Below, piece by piece: positions 25,662-34,360 of a stretch of DNA of 64,000 nucleotides. Location: the NCBI GenBank assembly GCA_023664775.1, contig JAMPEW010000010.1, positions 1 to 64,000 of the forward strand. Direction: 5' to 3'. Source of the DNA: Clostridium sp. GTDB taxonomy: Bacteria; Bacillota; Clostridia; Lachnospirales; Lachnospiraceae. Position numbers and translations under genes: made by a program. How positions within the stretch are numbered: position 1 is the stretch's first letter; each line of letters begins with the position of its first letter. Under the pieces are notes generated by a model. The model made no database searches, had not been told where the DNA came from, and worked only from the letters and a program-made list of their open reading frames with translations.

Positions 25662-26687
25662 TCATACAGTTCCAGTCTCACGCTTTAACAGCTCCATAAT
25701 CAGCAGCTCAACCGCAAGGTTGTCCTTCATCCTGCCTGATTTTATGCTGCCGTCTGCCTGCTGGCACAGCTCCACACATGCTATAAGCTGTTTATACGTG
25801 TAGCCCTTGCACTGCTCCATGTATTTTTTTACCGTAAAGGGCGGTATTTTTGCAAAGCCTGCAATACCTGAATTTTGTACGCCTGTCTCTACGGCAAATT
25901 TTATCTTTAGCAAAATGTTAAACTGCCTCGTAATTAAAAAGAGCACTCTCATCGCAGGCTCCCTGAGCGTAAGCAAATCGTCATAGAGCCTCATTGTTTT
26001 TTCCACGTTTCTTTGGGAAAGCGCATCCATCATGTCAAATATCTTGCTTTCCACCTGATTTGTGCAAAGCTTTTCCACGCAGTCCATGGTAACCCTGTCC
26101 TTTTCCATGCAGTAACATATCAGCTTCATGCTCTCATTGTACAGGGTATTCATGTCCGTTCCCACACCCCTTACAAGTCCGTAAACAGCCTCATCATCTA
26201 TATGCATTCCTTCCCTCGTAAACAGGGATTTCACCCACTTTAAAAGCGTAGCCTCATCCGGAGTATGAAACAAAGCTATCGTACCTTCCTTTTGCACAAG
26301 CTTATAAAGCTTCAGCCTTTTATCAATGTTTGCCTCCACAAATACAATAACCGTTGTTTCAGGGATTTCTTCCAGAAATGCCTCAACTGCATCATTTCCC
26401 TTATTGAAAAAGTCTGAGTCTTCAACAAGAATCACTCTCCTGTCAGCAAAAAAAGGCATCGTCATGGCAAACTCCCTTATATCCTCTGCCACAGCCTTTT
26501 CCCCCTTGTATGCCATATAATTCATGCTGTCGGTTCTGTCACAGAGGGCATCTATGAGCTTATCCTTATATTGTCTTACAAGATAGCCCTCATCACCGCC
26601 CAAAAGATATACCCTTGAAAAGCTTTGATTTTCGATATGGGAATTTATGATTGCCATGCCATCTGCCGATTTTTCTTTTCCTGCCAC
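25662..26687 (-). CDS. holA: DNA polymerase III delta subunit
   Basis: A 341-residue clamp-loader subunit that opens the beta sliding clamp. It starts at GTG (26685-26687) behind GGAGACAAAAAA. VYLLGGDEGYLVRQY near the N-terminus and the central ADRRVILVEDSDFF segment match HolA; the remainder is a helical collar-binding domain (VLFLITRQFNILLKIK, GRMKDNLAVELLIMELL). HolA often lies downstream of comEC in Bacillota, as here. Confidence 0.93.
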   Translation of the reverse strand: MAGKEKSADGMAIINSHIENQSFSRVYLLGGDEGYLVRQYKDKLIDALCDRTDSMNYMAYKGEKAVAEDIREFAMTMPFFADRRVILVEDSDFFNKGNDAVEAFLEEIPETTVIVFVEANIDKRLKLYKLVQKEGTIALFHTPDEATLLKWVKSLFTREGMHIDDEAVYGLVRGVGTDMNTLYNESMKLICYCMEKDRVTMDCVEKLCTNQVESKIFDMMDALSQRNVEKTMRLYDDLLTLREPAMRVLFLITRQFNILLKIKFAVETGVQNSGIAGFAKIPPFTVKKYMEQCKGYTYKQLIACVELCQQADGSIKSGRMKDNLAVELLIMELLKRETGTV

Positions 26688-26721
26688 TTTTTTGTCTCCG
26701 TTTTTATTATTCTATGATTTC

Positions 26722-26838
26722 GCAGTGCAGCTCGATTTCGCTATGCTTCATCTCGCTCACGGGCATTCGCCCTATCAGTCCGTAATCTGAAAAAACGGTC
26801 TGCCAGCAGCCGTTTTTCATCTTCCAGACTGGCACTGC
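26722..26838 (-). repeat. Nested inverted-repeat element between comEC and holA
   Basis: The outer arms GCAGTGC (26722-26728) and GCACTGC (26832-26838) flank CAGTC/GACTG and an inner terminator hairpin. The segment between contains GTGAGCGAGATGAAG-like sequence on the minus strand, reminiscent of REP-type clostridial repeats. It resembles the tktN leader element in its nested layout, although not closely in sequence. Confidence 0.4.
26790..26817 (-). terminator. Intrinsic terminator after comEC
   Basis: On the minus strand AAAAACGGCTGC pairs with GCAGaCCGTTTTT (26790-26817) and is followed by six U residues. It lies about 95 bases beyond the comEC stop and before holA, so holA may need its own promoter or read-through. 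Confidence 0.75.
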
Positions 26839-26909
26839 TCATTACATTCGTGCATATTTTACCATAAAAAACGGAATACGAAAAGACGCGAACCTCCCTT
26901 TTAAAGCTT

Positions 26910-29375
26910 TCATTTTTTATATTCCATACATTCCACCCTGCCACCTTTTTTATAAATGCACACAGCCCCACTCTCATCCGTTCGGTAAATGCTGCACCCG
27001 TACCGGTTCAGCTTATCCACCACCTCACTATGCGGATGCCCGTAGGAATTATTTTTGCCACATGAAACAATCGCCGTCTGCCCTTTCATCAAATCATACA
27101 ACGGTTCATATACTGAATTTTTAGAGCCATGATGGGGAACCTTGAGATACAGATACTCATTTTGCAGCAAAGCACCGTTTTTTGTAAACATATAATCAAG
27201 TGACGCCTGCGACATATCTCCTGTAAACAGACAGCTTATGTCAGGTGACACATATCCTAGTGCGAGAGATGCATCGTTTGTGTCATCCGCCGCATAGTTT
27301 TTGTCAGGATGACAGCAGACAAGCGATGCACTTTTATCCTCTATCTTATCTCCTGCACCAAGATAAACAACGTCAATGCCATTTCCTTCCGCAAGCAGTT
27401 TTATTTCCTCAAGCTTCTTTGAATGACTCCCCTGCCCTGCCATTAAAATGCAGTCTATGCTTATATTGGACAGCTCATAATTTTCTAGTATGTACACAAG
27501 CCCGCTTACATGGTCTGTATCTCCATGGGTCACAACCCAAAAATCCACGTCAGCCATTCCAAGTGATTTTAACGCAGGCTTCAGGGTATACTCTGCCAAA
27601 CTCTCTGCACTCTCACTTGTAGAGCCGCCGTCTATCACAACAACCGTTCCCCCGGGTGTTGATATAAGAATACCGTCCCCCTGTCCCACATCTAAAAATA
27701 CAAGCAGCTCCCTGTGAATGAAAATTCTCACGCAAATGGAAACGGCTAGAAGCAGTGTACAAATTCCCAACGAAAGAACAACCCTAAGCCTTCTCCATGT
27801 TCTTCGGTTCAGCCGTGCCCGCATCCGTACATAAAAAGCCTCACACATTTTGTTATCCGAAAGCATTACGACAACAATCAAAACCACATAATAAAAAACA
27901 AGAAACCATATGCTTGGCTTTCCTGTATTTATCACAGAAAACGGCAAGCCTAAAACCATAGCTGCAAGCCGCTCAAACATATTTAACAGCCAGACGCCCG
28001 GTGCAATCACAAGCTGCCCCGCAAAAACAGAAGCGGCCGATACAATAACCCCAAAAAAGCCTGCATAAACCACTACAGCCATAAGAGGCACGACGAAAAT
28101 ATTGAGAAGAAAGCTATATAACGGAATTTCATAGTACATATACGCTATGATGGGAAATGTGACAATATTAACGCAGCAAGACATGATAAGCCCCTCTGCA
28201 AGCCGTCTTATCCATCTATGCCTTTTCAAATACTTTTTTATCCTTTTCCTTTTCATAATAAGACGCATCACTTTTATTCCGAGACAAACGCCTGATGCGG
28301 CACACACGCTTAATAAAAGGCTTTGGTCTTTGATGCTTGCGGGATTATGCAGCAACATAAGAAAAGCCGCCATTCCAAGTCCCGTAAGCATATCATAACT
28401 CTTTCCAAGCCGTTCCCCAAGCATAGCAATGACAAGCATAATAACTGCCCGTATTGATGCCATGCCAAAGCCTGTCACGGCTCCGTAAAAGACGGCACCC
28501 AGCACCGAAAGTAGCGAAGTAAGCCAAAACGGTGCATAAAGTCCTCTTAAAATAAAATAAACAAGTCCGCTTACAACCGATATATGAAGCCCCGACACAG
28601 CAAGAATATGTGCGATTCCACTAACCTGATACAACCGTTTCGCCCCGGCATTCACCGACTTCTGATTTCCAAAAATAATGCCTTCATAAATGGAAGCCGT
28701 TTTTTTGTCACATGTTTTCCCAAGCTGTCCTATCCCCCACTCCTTGACAGTGCTTACTAAATCAAGGAAAGCATTATGTGATTTGTCTTCAAAAAGCATA
28801 TGCTCCACATCAAAAACAAATAAAATCCCCTTTGCATTATAGTAGGAAAGGAAATCAAATCCACCCGGATTTGAAGGCGTTTGGGGCAGTGTAAGCATCC
28901 CCTCAGCAGTAACGCCTGTCCCTGCCCTTACGTCACTGTCACAGCCAAATACAATAACCTTGTATGTGTCCCTGACGCTTCCCTGAAAGCCGCAATAGGA
29001 TTTTTTTATTTCCGTTGCGCTTACTTCAATGACAATGTTATATCCTCCAGTCCCCTCCTCCACGCTTTTTATCATGCCCTGCACACGCACCTTCGCCCAG
29101 ACATTTTCAGAGTCACAATGAATATCAACCGTATCGTCAGGTAAAAGGCATACGTTAATCGGACGTACAAGCTGAACATACATGACAGCAAATCCTGCAA
29201 TTCCCATAGCAAGCACTGCTGCCGCCTCATACTGCTTCTTTATAAGCAAACCTATTACACAAATAAAAACAGGCACACAAAAAAGCATGCCTGCTGGCAT
29301 TGTTTTATTTGGCATCATGCAAATCACCTCTCCAAGTGCAAACATAACCGCCGCATTCAACAATGGTCTTTTCAA
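26910..29375 (-). CDS. comEC: ComEC/Rec2 DNA-uptake channel protein
   Basis: An 821-residue membrane protein for transport of single-stranded DNA across the membrane in natural transformation. The N-terminal part has several helices and an OB-like domain. The central competence domain includes GNQKSVNAGAKRLYQVSGIAHILAVSGLHIS. The C-terminal ~260 residues are a metallo-beta-lactamase-like nuclease domain with FLDVGQGDGILI and THGDTDH, whose metal-binding motif is intact. The start is TTG behind AGGAG. A full-length ComEC with ComEA nearby suggests competence machinery, though pilus genes are not in the window. Confidence 0.94.
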   Translation of the reverse strand: MKRPLLNAAVMFALGEVICMMPNKTMPAGMLFCVPVFICVIGLLIKKQYEAAAVLAMGIAGFAVMYVQLVRPINVCLLPDDTVDIHCDSENVWAKVRVQGMIKSVEEGTGGYNIVIEVSATEIKKSYCGFQGSVRDTYKVIVFGCDSDVRAGTGVTAEGMLTLPQTPSNPGGFDFLSYYNAKGILFVFDVEHMLFEDKSHNAFLDLVSTVKEWGIGQLGKTCDKKTASIYEGIIFGNQKSVNAGAKRLYQVSGIAHILAVSGLHISVVSGLVYFILRGLYAPFWLTSLLSVLGAVFYGAVTGFGMASIRAVIMLVIAMLGERLGKSYDMLTGLGMAAFLMLLHNPASIKDQSLLLSVCAASGVCLGIKVMRLIMKRKRIKKYLKRHRWIRRLAEGLIMSCCVNIVTFPIIAYMYYEIPLYSFLLNIFVVPLMAVVVYAGFFGVIVSAASVFAGQLVIAPGVWLLNMFERLAAMVLGLPFSVINTGKPSIWFLVFYYVVLIVVVMLSDNKMCEAFYVRMRARLNRRTWRRLRVVLSLGICTLLLAVSICVRIFIHRELLVFLDVGQGDGILISTPGGTVVVIDGGSTSESAESLAEYTLKPALKSLGMADVDFWVVTHGDTDHVSGLVYILENYELSNISIDCILMAGQGSHSKKLEEIKLLAEGNGIDVVYLGAGDKIEDKSASLVCCHPDKNYAADDTNDASLALGYVSPDISCLFTGDMSQASLDYMFTKNGALLQNEYLYLKVPHHGSKNSVYEPLYDLMKGQTAIVSCGKNNSYGHPHSEVVDKLNRYGCSIYRTDESGAVCIYKKGGRVECMEYKK

Positions 29376-29435
29376 TTTTAATTTCTCCTATATGTTTCGC
29401 GAAAGCACATCGCAAGCCTTCAATTGACAATATTT

Positions 29436-29912
29436 CTAATAGTAATAGAATGTATCTCTCCCATAGCTTTCCTCGAGCAGAGCCTTGCCGTTATCATCAT
29501 CAAGAATTATAATTATGCTTTTTATATCCTCCATCTGAAACAGCGTCTTTGTTACCGCTGCCCTTGCCAAAAGAAAATACTCCCTATCATATTCCCCTAC
29601 AAGCGCAAACTCAAGGGTTACATTATTGTCGGCATCAATCATATACGTGTGGTACTGTATCTTCTCCTGTCCCAGCTTTTCAGACATGACCGCCATAATC
29701 TCCTCCACAGAAACAGTGATGGAATCCGGCTGTTTTATCTGATAAGGCTCGCTATCCTTCAAAATCTGCATATTCTCAGGATAATATATGCTTATCATGT
29801 TTTCATCAAGCTCCACAATCTCTGTATCAGACGATTCTCCCACTTTTTCACAGGCAGTAAAAAGCACCATCACACATACGATTAAAATAAATAGCTTTCT
29901 ATTTTTCATCAT
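29436..29912 (-). CDS. GerMN-domain lipoprotein
   Basis: A 158-residue exported lipoprotein. The lipobox VLFTAC places the lipidated Cys at residue 20. The rest fits a GerMN domain: ISIYYPENMQILKDSEPYQI and VTLEFALVGEYDREYFLLARAAVTKTLFQ. GerMN proteins occur in spore-germination and cell-wall lipoproteins. The Met at 29912 follows GAGGAATAAAATC. It is 25 bases after the histidine kinase gene, the place where accessory lipoproteins of WalK-like kinases often lie, so a sensory or regulatory partnership is possible. Confidence 0.75.
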   Translation of the reverse strand: MMKNRKLFILIVCVMVLFTACEKVGESSDTEIVELDENMISIYYPENMQILKDSEPYQIKQPDSITVSVEEIMAVMSEKLGQEKIQYHTYMIDADNNVTLEFALVGEYDREYFLLARAAVTKTLFQMEDIKSIIIILDDDNGKALLEESYGRDTFYYY

Positions 29913-29937
29913 GATTTTATTCCTCTTTTGGGAACAA

Positions 29938-31380
29938 TTACTGCTCCACAGAAGCCCTTTCCTCGGCACGCTTCATCGGCAGCCTGATTGTAAAGGTGGT
30001 TCCCTCACCTGACTCACTGTAAAGCTTGATTGTTCCCTTATGCATCAGTATTATGTTTCTTGTAATTGCAAGACCAAGCCCTGTTCCTCCTGTGTCCCTG
30101 CTTCTTGCCTTATCAACTCTGTAAAATCTCTCAAATACCTTATCCTTGCAATCATCCGGAATGCCAACTCCCGAATCTGCTACCTTGACATAAAAATTCC
30201 TGTGATCCGCATTTAATGTTACCTTGACCCAGCCGTTATCTACGTTGTACTTTACCGCATTTTCGATAATATTTGTAAATGCAAGCGTAAGCTTAACCTC
30301 ATCAACATCAGCAACAACATCACGGTAGCTCTCATAGGTTATCGTAATGCCTCTCGCCTCTGCCAAAGGTGCAACACGCTTTAATATAATCTCCAAAAGG
30401 CTGTTGATATCAACCTCAGAAATATTCATGTCTGCATTTTTTCTATCCGTCTTAACAAGCGTGAGCAAATCCGTAATAATTTCACTTTCCCTATCGATTT
30501 CAAGAACGATATCTGACATAAACTCCTTATACATTTCAAGGTCCGCCTGCTCATTTTGTACAAGAGAATCTGCAAGCACCTTCATGGATGCTATCGGTGT
30601 TTTAAGCTCATGGGACACATTTGACACAAACTCCTGCCTTGAGGTATCTATTTCCATAAGCTTTTTTATCGAGCTGTTGTAGTTTTCCGTAAGCGCGCGA
30701 AACTCCTTAAATCCACTTACCGGTATATCCTGTCCAATTTGTCCATGCTGGACAAACTCCATATGCTCATTCATGCTCTTTAGCCCACGGACACTGATAT
30801 TTGCGCCAACGCATACCAAAACAATGCCAAGTGCCGCTGCAACAATGGCAATCAGGTAATTTCTGTCAGCAATTTGTGATTTCATGCTGTCAATCCTGTT
30901 TTTAGATGCGCATACCAAAATAACGCCCTGTATTGTTCCGTTTTCAGTGATAGGGTAACTATATTGATAATAATTTTCGAGCTCGCTTATGCTGCGTCCG
31001 ATTTTTCCGGTCATGGTATTCATGACAGCTTCGCTGATTATGTATGAACCCTCAGCTTGTCCCTGCGTGTCCTTTATAATCCTATAATCGGAATTAACCA
31101 CAATAAGAAATCCATCAAAAAAGCTTACAATGTTATCAACGCTGTAATTCAAATCTCCTGTTTCCCCAGCCATAGCAAACTCATTTGCAATAAGATCCTC
31201 AGATAATTTGTTACACTGCTCCCACACATCCTCGTCAAGCTGTTTCTTCTGACTGTCCATATCAAACTGAATGGTAACAATGGAATATGTGAGTATTATA
31301 AGCACCAAAGCAATGGACATATAAATAATGATAAACGCCTTAAGACTGATTGGAGCTGTTTTTATATAATTATTTTTCAA
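29938..31380 (-). CDS. Two-component sensor histidine kinase (WalK/PhoR-like)
   Basis: A 480-residue membrane kinase. A first helix (about residues 14-36) and a second (about 176-196) enclose an extracytoplasmic sensor domain of around 140 residues. HAMP follows, then the dimerisation domain with the phosphorylated His in SHELKTPIAS, then the ATPase with NIIENAVKYN, DSGVGIP and GGTGLGLAI. The start is TTG behind GAGGAT. No PAS domain is apparent. It pairs with the response regulator directly upstream. Confidence 0.93.
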   Translation of the reverse strand: MKNNYIKTAPISLKAFIIIYMSIALVLIILTYSIVTIQFDMDSQKKQLDEDVWEQCNKLSEDLIANEFAMAGETGDLNYSVDNIVSFFDGFLIVVNSDYRIIKDTQGQAEGSYIISEAVMNTMTGKIGRSISELENYYQYSYPITENGTIQGVILVCASKNRIDSMKSQIADRNYLIAIVAAALGIVLVCVGANISVRGLKSMNEHMEFVQHGQIGQDIPVSGFKEFRALTENYNSSIKKLMEIDTSRQEFVSNVSHELKTPIASMKVLADSLVQNEQADLEMYKEFMSDIVLEIDRESEIITDLLTLVKTDRKNADMNISEVDINSLLEIILKRVAPLAEARGITITYESYRDVVADVDEVKLTLAFTNIIENAVKYNVDNGWVKVTLNADHRNFYVKVADSGVGIPDDCKDKVFERFYRVDKARSRDTGGTGLGLAITRNIILMHKGTIKLYSESGEGTTFTIRLPMKRAEERASVEQ

Positions 31381-31418
31381 CTCAATATCCTCATTTCATG
31401 GCATGCCTTTTCATAGTA

Positions 31419-32105
31419 TCAGGATTGAAAATAATATCCGACGCCCCACTTTGTATGAATGTACTTTGGATTGGCAGGCGTTGCCTCTATTTTCTCTCTG
31501 AGCCTTCTTACGTGAACATCAACTGTTCTTGCATCTCCCGGATATGATGCTCCCCATATCGTCTTTAAAAGCTGGTCCCTTGAATAAACCTTGTTGGGAT
31601 TTGAGATAAGCAGATACACGAGGTCAAATTCCTTTGCAGTGAGATTAACCTCCTTCTCATCTATGTAAACCCTTCTGCTGTCACAGTCAATCTTAAGCCC
31701 CTTCGCCTCAATAACCTTGCTTTCCTTCGGCTCACTTACGCCTTTAATGTTTCTTCTGAGTATCGCCTTTATCCTCGCCTTGACCTCCAATATGTTAAAA
31801 GGTTTTGTGATGTAATCATCTGCACCATACTCAAGCCCAAGGATTTTATCCATATCCTCTCCCTTAGCCGTGAGCATGATAATTGGAACATCGGAAAATT
31901 CCCTTATCATCTGACATATCTCAAGTCCTGTCATCCCCGGCAGCATAATGTCAAGCAGAATAATGTCATAATGATTCTCCTTTGCCATGCTAAAGCCTTC
32001 CTCACCGTCATATGCAACATCAACGTGCATATCATCCTGCTCAAGCGAAAATTTAATTCCTTTTACTATGGACTTTTCATCATCAACTACCAAAACCTTT
32101 TTCAT
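31419..32105 (-). CDS. OmpR-family response regulator (WalR-like)
   Basis: A 228-residue DNA-binding regulator. The receiver has acidic residues Asp8-Asp9, phospho-acceptor Asp52 in LLDIMLPG, and Lys in YITKPF. The C-terminal winged helix (EFDLVYLLISNPNKVYSRDQLLKTIWG, TVDVHVRRLREKIE) is close in pattern to WalR/VicR, which controls cell-wall genes. It begins nine bases after comEA, so it is probably expressed with the competence gene. Confidence 0.92.
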   Translation of the reverse strand: MKKVLVVDDEKSIVKGIKFSLEQDDMHVDVAYDGEEGFSMAKENHYDIILLDIMLPGMTGLEICQMIREFSDVPIIMLTAKGEDMDKILGLEYGADDYITKPFNILEVKARIKAILRRNIKGVSEPKESKVIEAKGLKIDCDSRRVYIDEKEVNLTAKEFDLVYLLISNPNKVYSRDQLLKTIWGASYPGDARTVDVHVRRLREKIEATPANPKYIHTKWGVGYYFQS

Positions 32106-32114
32106 GTTCTCTCC

Positions 32115-32750
32115 CTACCTTACACAAATAATGTCTTTTATATTGTTGTAGATGCTTTCTTTAATACCCTTAACATTTTTTATATCTTCAATACTTGAAA
32201 AACCACCGTGCTGCTCTCTGTAATCCAAAATGTCCTGTGCTCGTTTTTCCCCTATGCCCGGCAGTGTCATAAGCACATCCTTATCAGCAGTGTTGATGTT
32301 AATTAAGCCCTCTGAACCATCAGTCTCTGTCCCACTAACAAAAATGCCGCTTTCTAATTCCTCCTCATAGGGAAAATATATTTTCTCGCCGTTTTTTACA
32401 GCCTCTGCCAAGTTTACATAATCTGTTGCCGCACCCGCATCAAAGCCTCCCGCTGCCAAAAGGGCATCCCGCTTTATGGCGCCCTCCTGTAACATATATA
32501 CGTCAGGGCACTTGACGGCACCACAAACATACACTGCAAATTCCGGTTCTGCCCCTGCGTCAGCCAAGCCTTCACTAATCCCTGCCGTCAGAGAACCATA
32601 CTCCACCGCATCCGCATTTTCCAAGGCTTCAACATCCTCGTATGGCTGCTCAGAATAAGAGCCTGATGTTATCACAGCCTTTCCCGAAGCACATGCAGTC
32701 AAAAGAAACGTACACAGACCAATCAATATGATATTCAAAAAATTATGCAT
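32115..32750 (-). CDS. comEA: ComEA-like DNA-binding competence protein
   Basis: A 211-residue surface protein. A signal/lipobox (LLTACAS) anchors it outside the membrane. Residues about 85-135 form a SLBB domain (FAVYVCGAVKCPDVYML), and residues about 148-211 carry the helix-hairpin-helix pair ININTADKDVLMTLPGIGEKRAQDIL, which binds double-stranded DNA at the cell surface. It is the first gene of a comEA-regulator-kinase-GerMN-comEC block. The lipoprotein anchor differs from the plain transmembrane anchor of Bacillus ComEA. Confidence 0.9.
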   Translation of the reverse strand: MHNFLNIILIGLCTFLLTACASGKAVITSGSYSEQPYEDVEALENADAVEYGSLTAGISEGLADAGAEPEFAVYVCGAVKCPDVYMLQEGAIKRDALLAAGGFDAGAATDYVNLAEAVKNGEKIYFPYEEELESGIFVSGTETDGSEGLININTADKDVLMTLPGIGEKRAQDILDYREQHGGFSSIEDIKNVKGIKESIYNNIKDIICVR

Positions 32751-32809
32751 TTACGAAATACTCCCTTCCTATCCGAAAAGGTATTCCATAACACAATGAC
32801 AAAACATAC

Positions 32810-32846
32810 TACTATTGTAACATTTTTGTAAAATAATACAATAGTA
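32810..32846 (-). promoter_or_regulatory. comEA promoter embedded in an inverted repeat
   Basis: On the minus strand TTGTAT and TACAAT are spaced 16 bp, giving a plausible promoter about 60 bases before comEA. Both elements lie inside a perfect 10-bp inverted repeat, TACTATTGTA and TACAATAGTA, with 17 bases between. The arrangement could be a dimeric operator, although two promoter hexamers can also produce such symmetry by chance. Confidence 0.45.
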
Positions 32847-32860
32847 AAAAAGCATAATAC

Positions 32861-33304
32861 TTACTGCTTTTCCCACTTAAATATGATAAATCCTACAATC
32901 GCAATTACAATTCCTATCAGCTTGCTCCACTGAAACGGGACTTTTTCCACCTCAAAAATACCGAAAAGCTCTATCAGATACGCAATTAAAAGCTGCGCAA
33001 TGACAATCAGCAGCACTGCCTTTGCAGGTCCAAGCTCCGACATGCTCTTTATGACCGTCCAAGTAATAAAAGTACCGATAACGCCGCCGATAAGCATATA
33101 TTTATTGTCCACTTTAAAAAGCGACATAATGCCTGCCTGCTCTCTCTCAAATATAAACCATAAAATAAATGCAAGCACGAAGCCTGAAAAGGCAACCCAT
33201 GCAGTTGTAAGCCAATTTGAAGTCTGCTTTGTTACGCCTGTATTAAATACGCCCTGTATACTCATAAGTGCGCCCGATATAATGGCAATTAACAATCCCC
33301 ACAT
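32861..33304 (-). CDS. DMT-superfamily transporter, DUF606/YdcZ type
   Basis: A 147-residue membrane protein with five hydrophobic helices. The N-terminus MWGLLIAIISGALMSIQGVFN and the later LGPAKAVLLIVIAQLLIAYLIELFG match the short DUF606 branch of the drug/metabolite transporter superfamily. Substrates are unknown. The ATG at 33304 lies behind GGAGG, which is part of a long hairpin. It follows argB on the same strand at 99 bases distance. Confidence 0.85.
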   Translation of the reverse strand: MWGLLIAIISGALMSIQGVFNTGVTKQTSNWLTTAWVAFSGFVLAFILWFIFEREQAGIMSLFKVDNKYMLIGGVIGTFITWTVIKSMSELGPAKAVLLIVIAQLLIAYLIELFGIFEVEKVPFQWSKLIGIVIAIVGFIIFKWEKQ

Positions 33305-33310
33305 AAAATA

Positions 33311-33392
33311 AAACCTCCGTTTTTTACAAATAATACGTTTGCTCATCTTGGTGCAAATAATCATGCTTATTATTTGTAAAAAAAGAAGGTTT
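33311..33392 (-). promoter_or_regulatory. Long hairpin sequestering the ribosome binding site of the DMT gene
   Basis: The segments 33311-33335 and 33368-33392 are 25-base inverted arms with two mismatches (one a G-U pair), including a perfect 15-bp block at 33320-33334/33369-33383. The loop is 32 bases. In the mRNA the downstream arm contains the GGAGG of the transporter gene (33314-33318), so the folded form would hide it. It lies between argB and the DMT gene and looks like a translational switch or a processing site. Confidence 0.6.
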
Positions 33393-33402
33393 ATACAATA
33401 TT

Positions 33403-34293
33403 TTATAATAACGGTTCCTTCATAATTGCAGTTCCGATACCCTTTTCGGTAAAAATTTCAAGAAGAAGGCAGTGCTCCACGCGTCCGTCCAGCATATGCA
33501 CACGTGACACGCCGTTTTTCATTGCATCAATGCAATTTGTAAGCTTTGGCAGCATTCCACCGCCCACAATTCCCTTATCGATAAATTCCTGCGCCTCGGC
33601 AATGCTCATCTCGGAAATAAGTGTTGATTTATCCTCAGGGTCAACGAACACGCCCTCAATGTCAGTTAAAAATACAAGCTTTTCTGCATTAAGCGCTGTC
33701 GCAATTGCACAGGCGGCATCATCTGCATTGATGTTGTAGCCGTGATAGTCCTCCACTCCAAGTCCGATAGGCGCAACAACAGGAATAAAATCATTTTCTA
33801 TGAGTGTATCGAGAATTGTACAGTCAGAGACAACAACCTCCCCTACATAGCCGATATCTTTTCCACTGCTTAATTTTTTCTTGACCTGAAGCAGTCCTCC
33901 GTCCTTGCCGCTTATACCAACAGCCTTTAGCCCAAGCTGCTCCATCATTGCCACAAGGCTTTTGTTTACCTTGGAAAGCACCATCTCCGCAACAGCAAGG
34001 GTTTCCTCATCCGTCACGCGAAGTCCGTTTATAAATTCCGACTCCTTGCCAATTTTATTCATCCATGCGCTTATTTCCTTACCGCCTCCATGAACGATAA
34101 TCGGTTTAAGACCCACAAGCTTAAGCAACGCAACGTCCTTTATTACATTGTATTTCAGGTTGTCATCTATCATGGCGCTTCCGCCGTATTTTACAACTAC
34201 CTTTTTTCCATTAAATTTTTGGATGTATGGCAGTGCCTCTATCAGTGTTTGTGCCTTTGCAAGCACTAAATCCATGTTATCGTTATTTGTCAT
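33403..34293 (-). CDS. argB: Acetylglutamate kinase
   Basis: A 296-residue amino-acid kinase that phosphorylates N-acetyl-L-glutamate in arginine synthesis. [22 protein letters not shown] and the ATP-site segment [15 protein letters not shown] are present; the N-terminal helix before the first strand is the kind seen in arginine-sensitive hexameric enzymes. The start at 34293 follows AAAGGAAAAAG. It is the third gene of argC-argJ-argB. Confidence 0.96.
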   Translation of the reverse strand: MTNNDNMDLVLAKAQTLIEALPYIQKFNGKKVVVKYGGSAMIDDNLKYNVIKDVALLKLVGLKPIIVHGGGKEISAWMNKIGKESEFINGLRVTDEETLAVAEMVLSKVNKSLVAMMEQLGLKAVGISGKDGGLLQVKKKLSSGKDIGYVGEVVVSDCTILDTLIENDFIPVVAPIGLGVEDYHGYNINADDAACAIATALNAEKLVFLTDIEGVFVDPEDKSTLISEMSIAEAQEFIDKGIVGGGMLPKLTNCIDAMKNGVSRVHMLDGRVEHCLLLEIFTEKGIGTAIMKEPLL

Positions 34294-34360
34294 TTTCTTT
34301 TTCCTTTCCCACATTTCGATGCAGCCGCTAATTTCGGTTTTTGTATCATTTTTATTAAAA

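Noticed and set aside
26741-26977. Short minus-strand ORF between comEC and holA
   Set aside because: It overlaps the comEC 3' end, the terminator and the palindromic element, and has no ribosome binding site.
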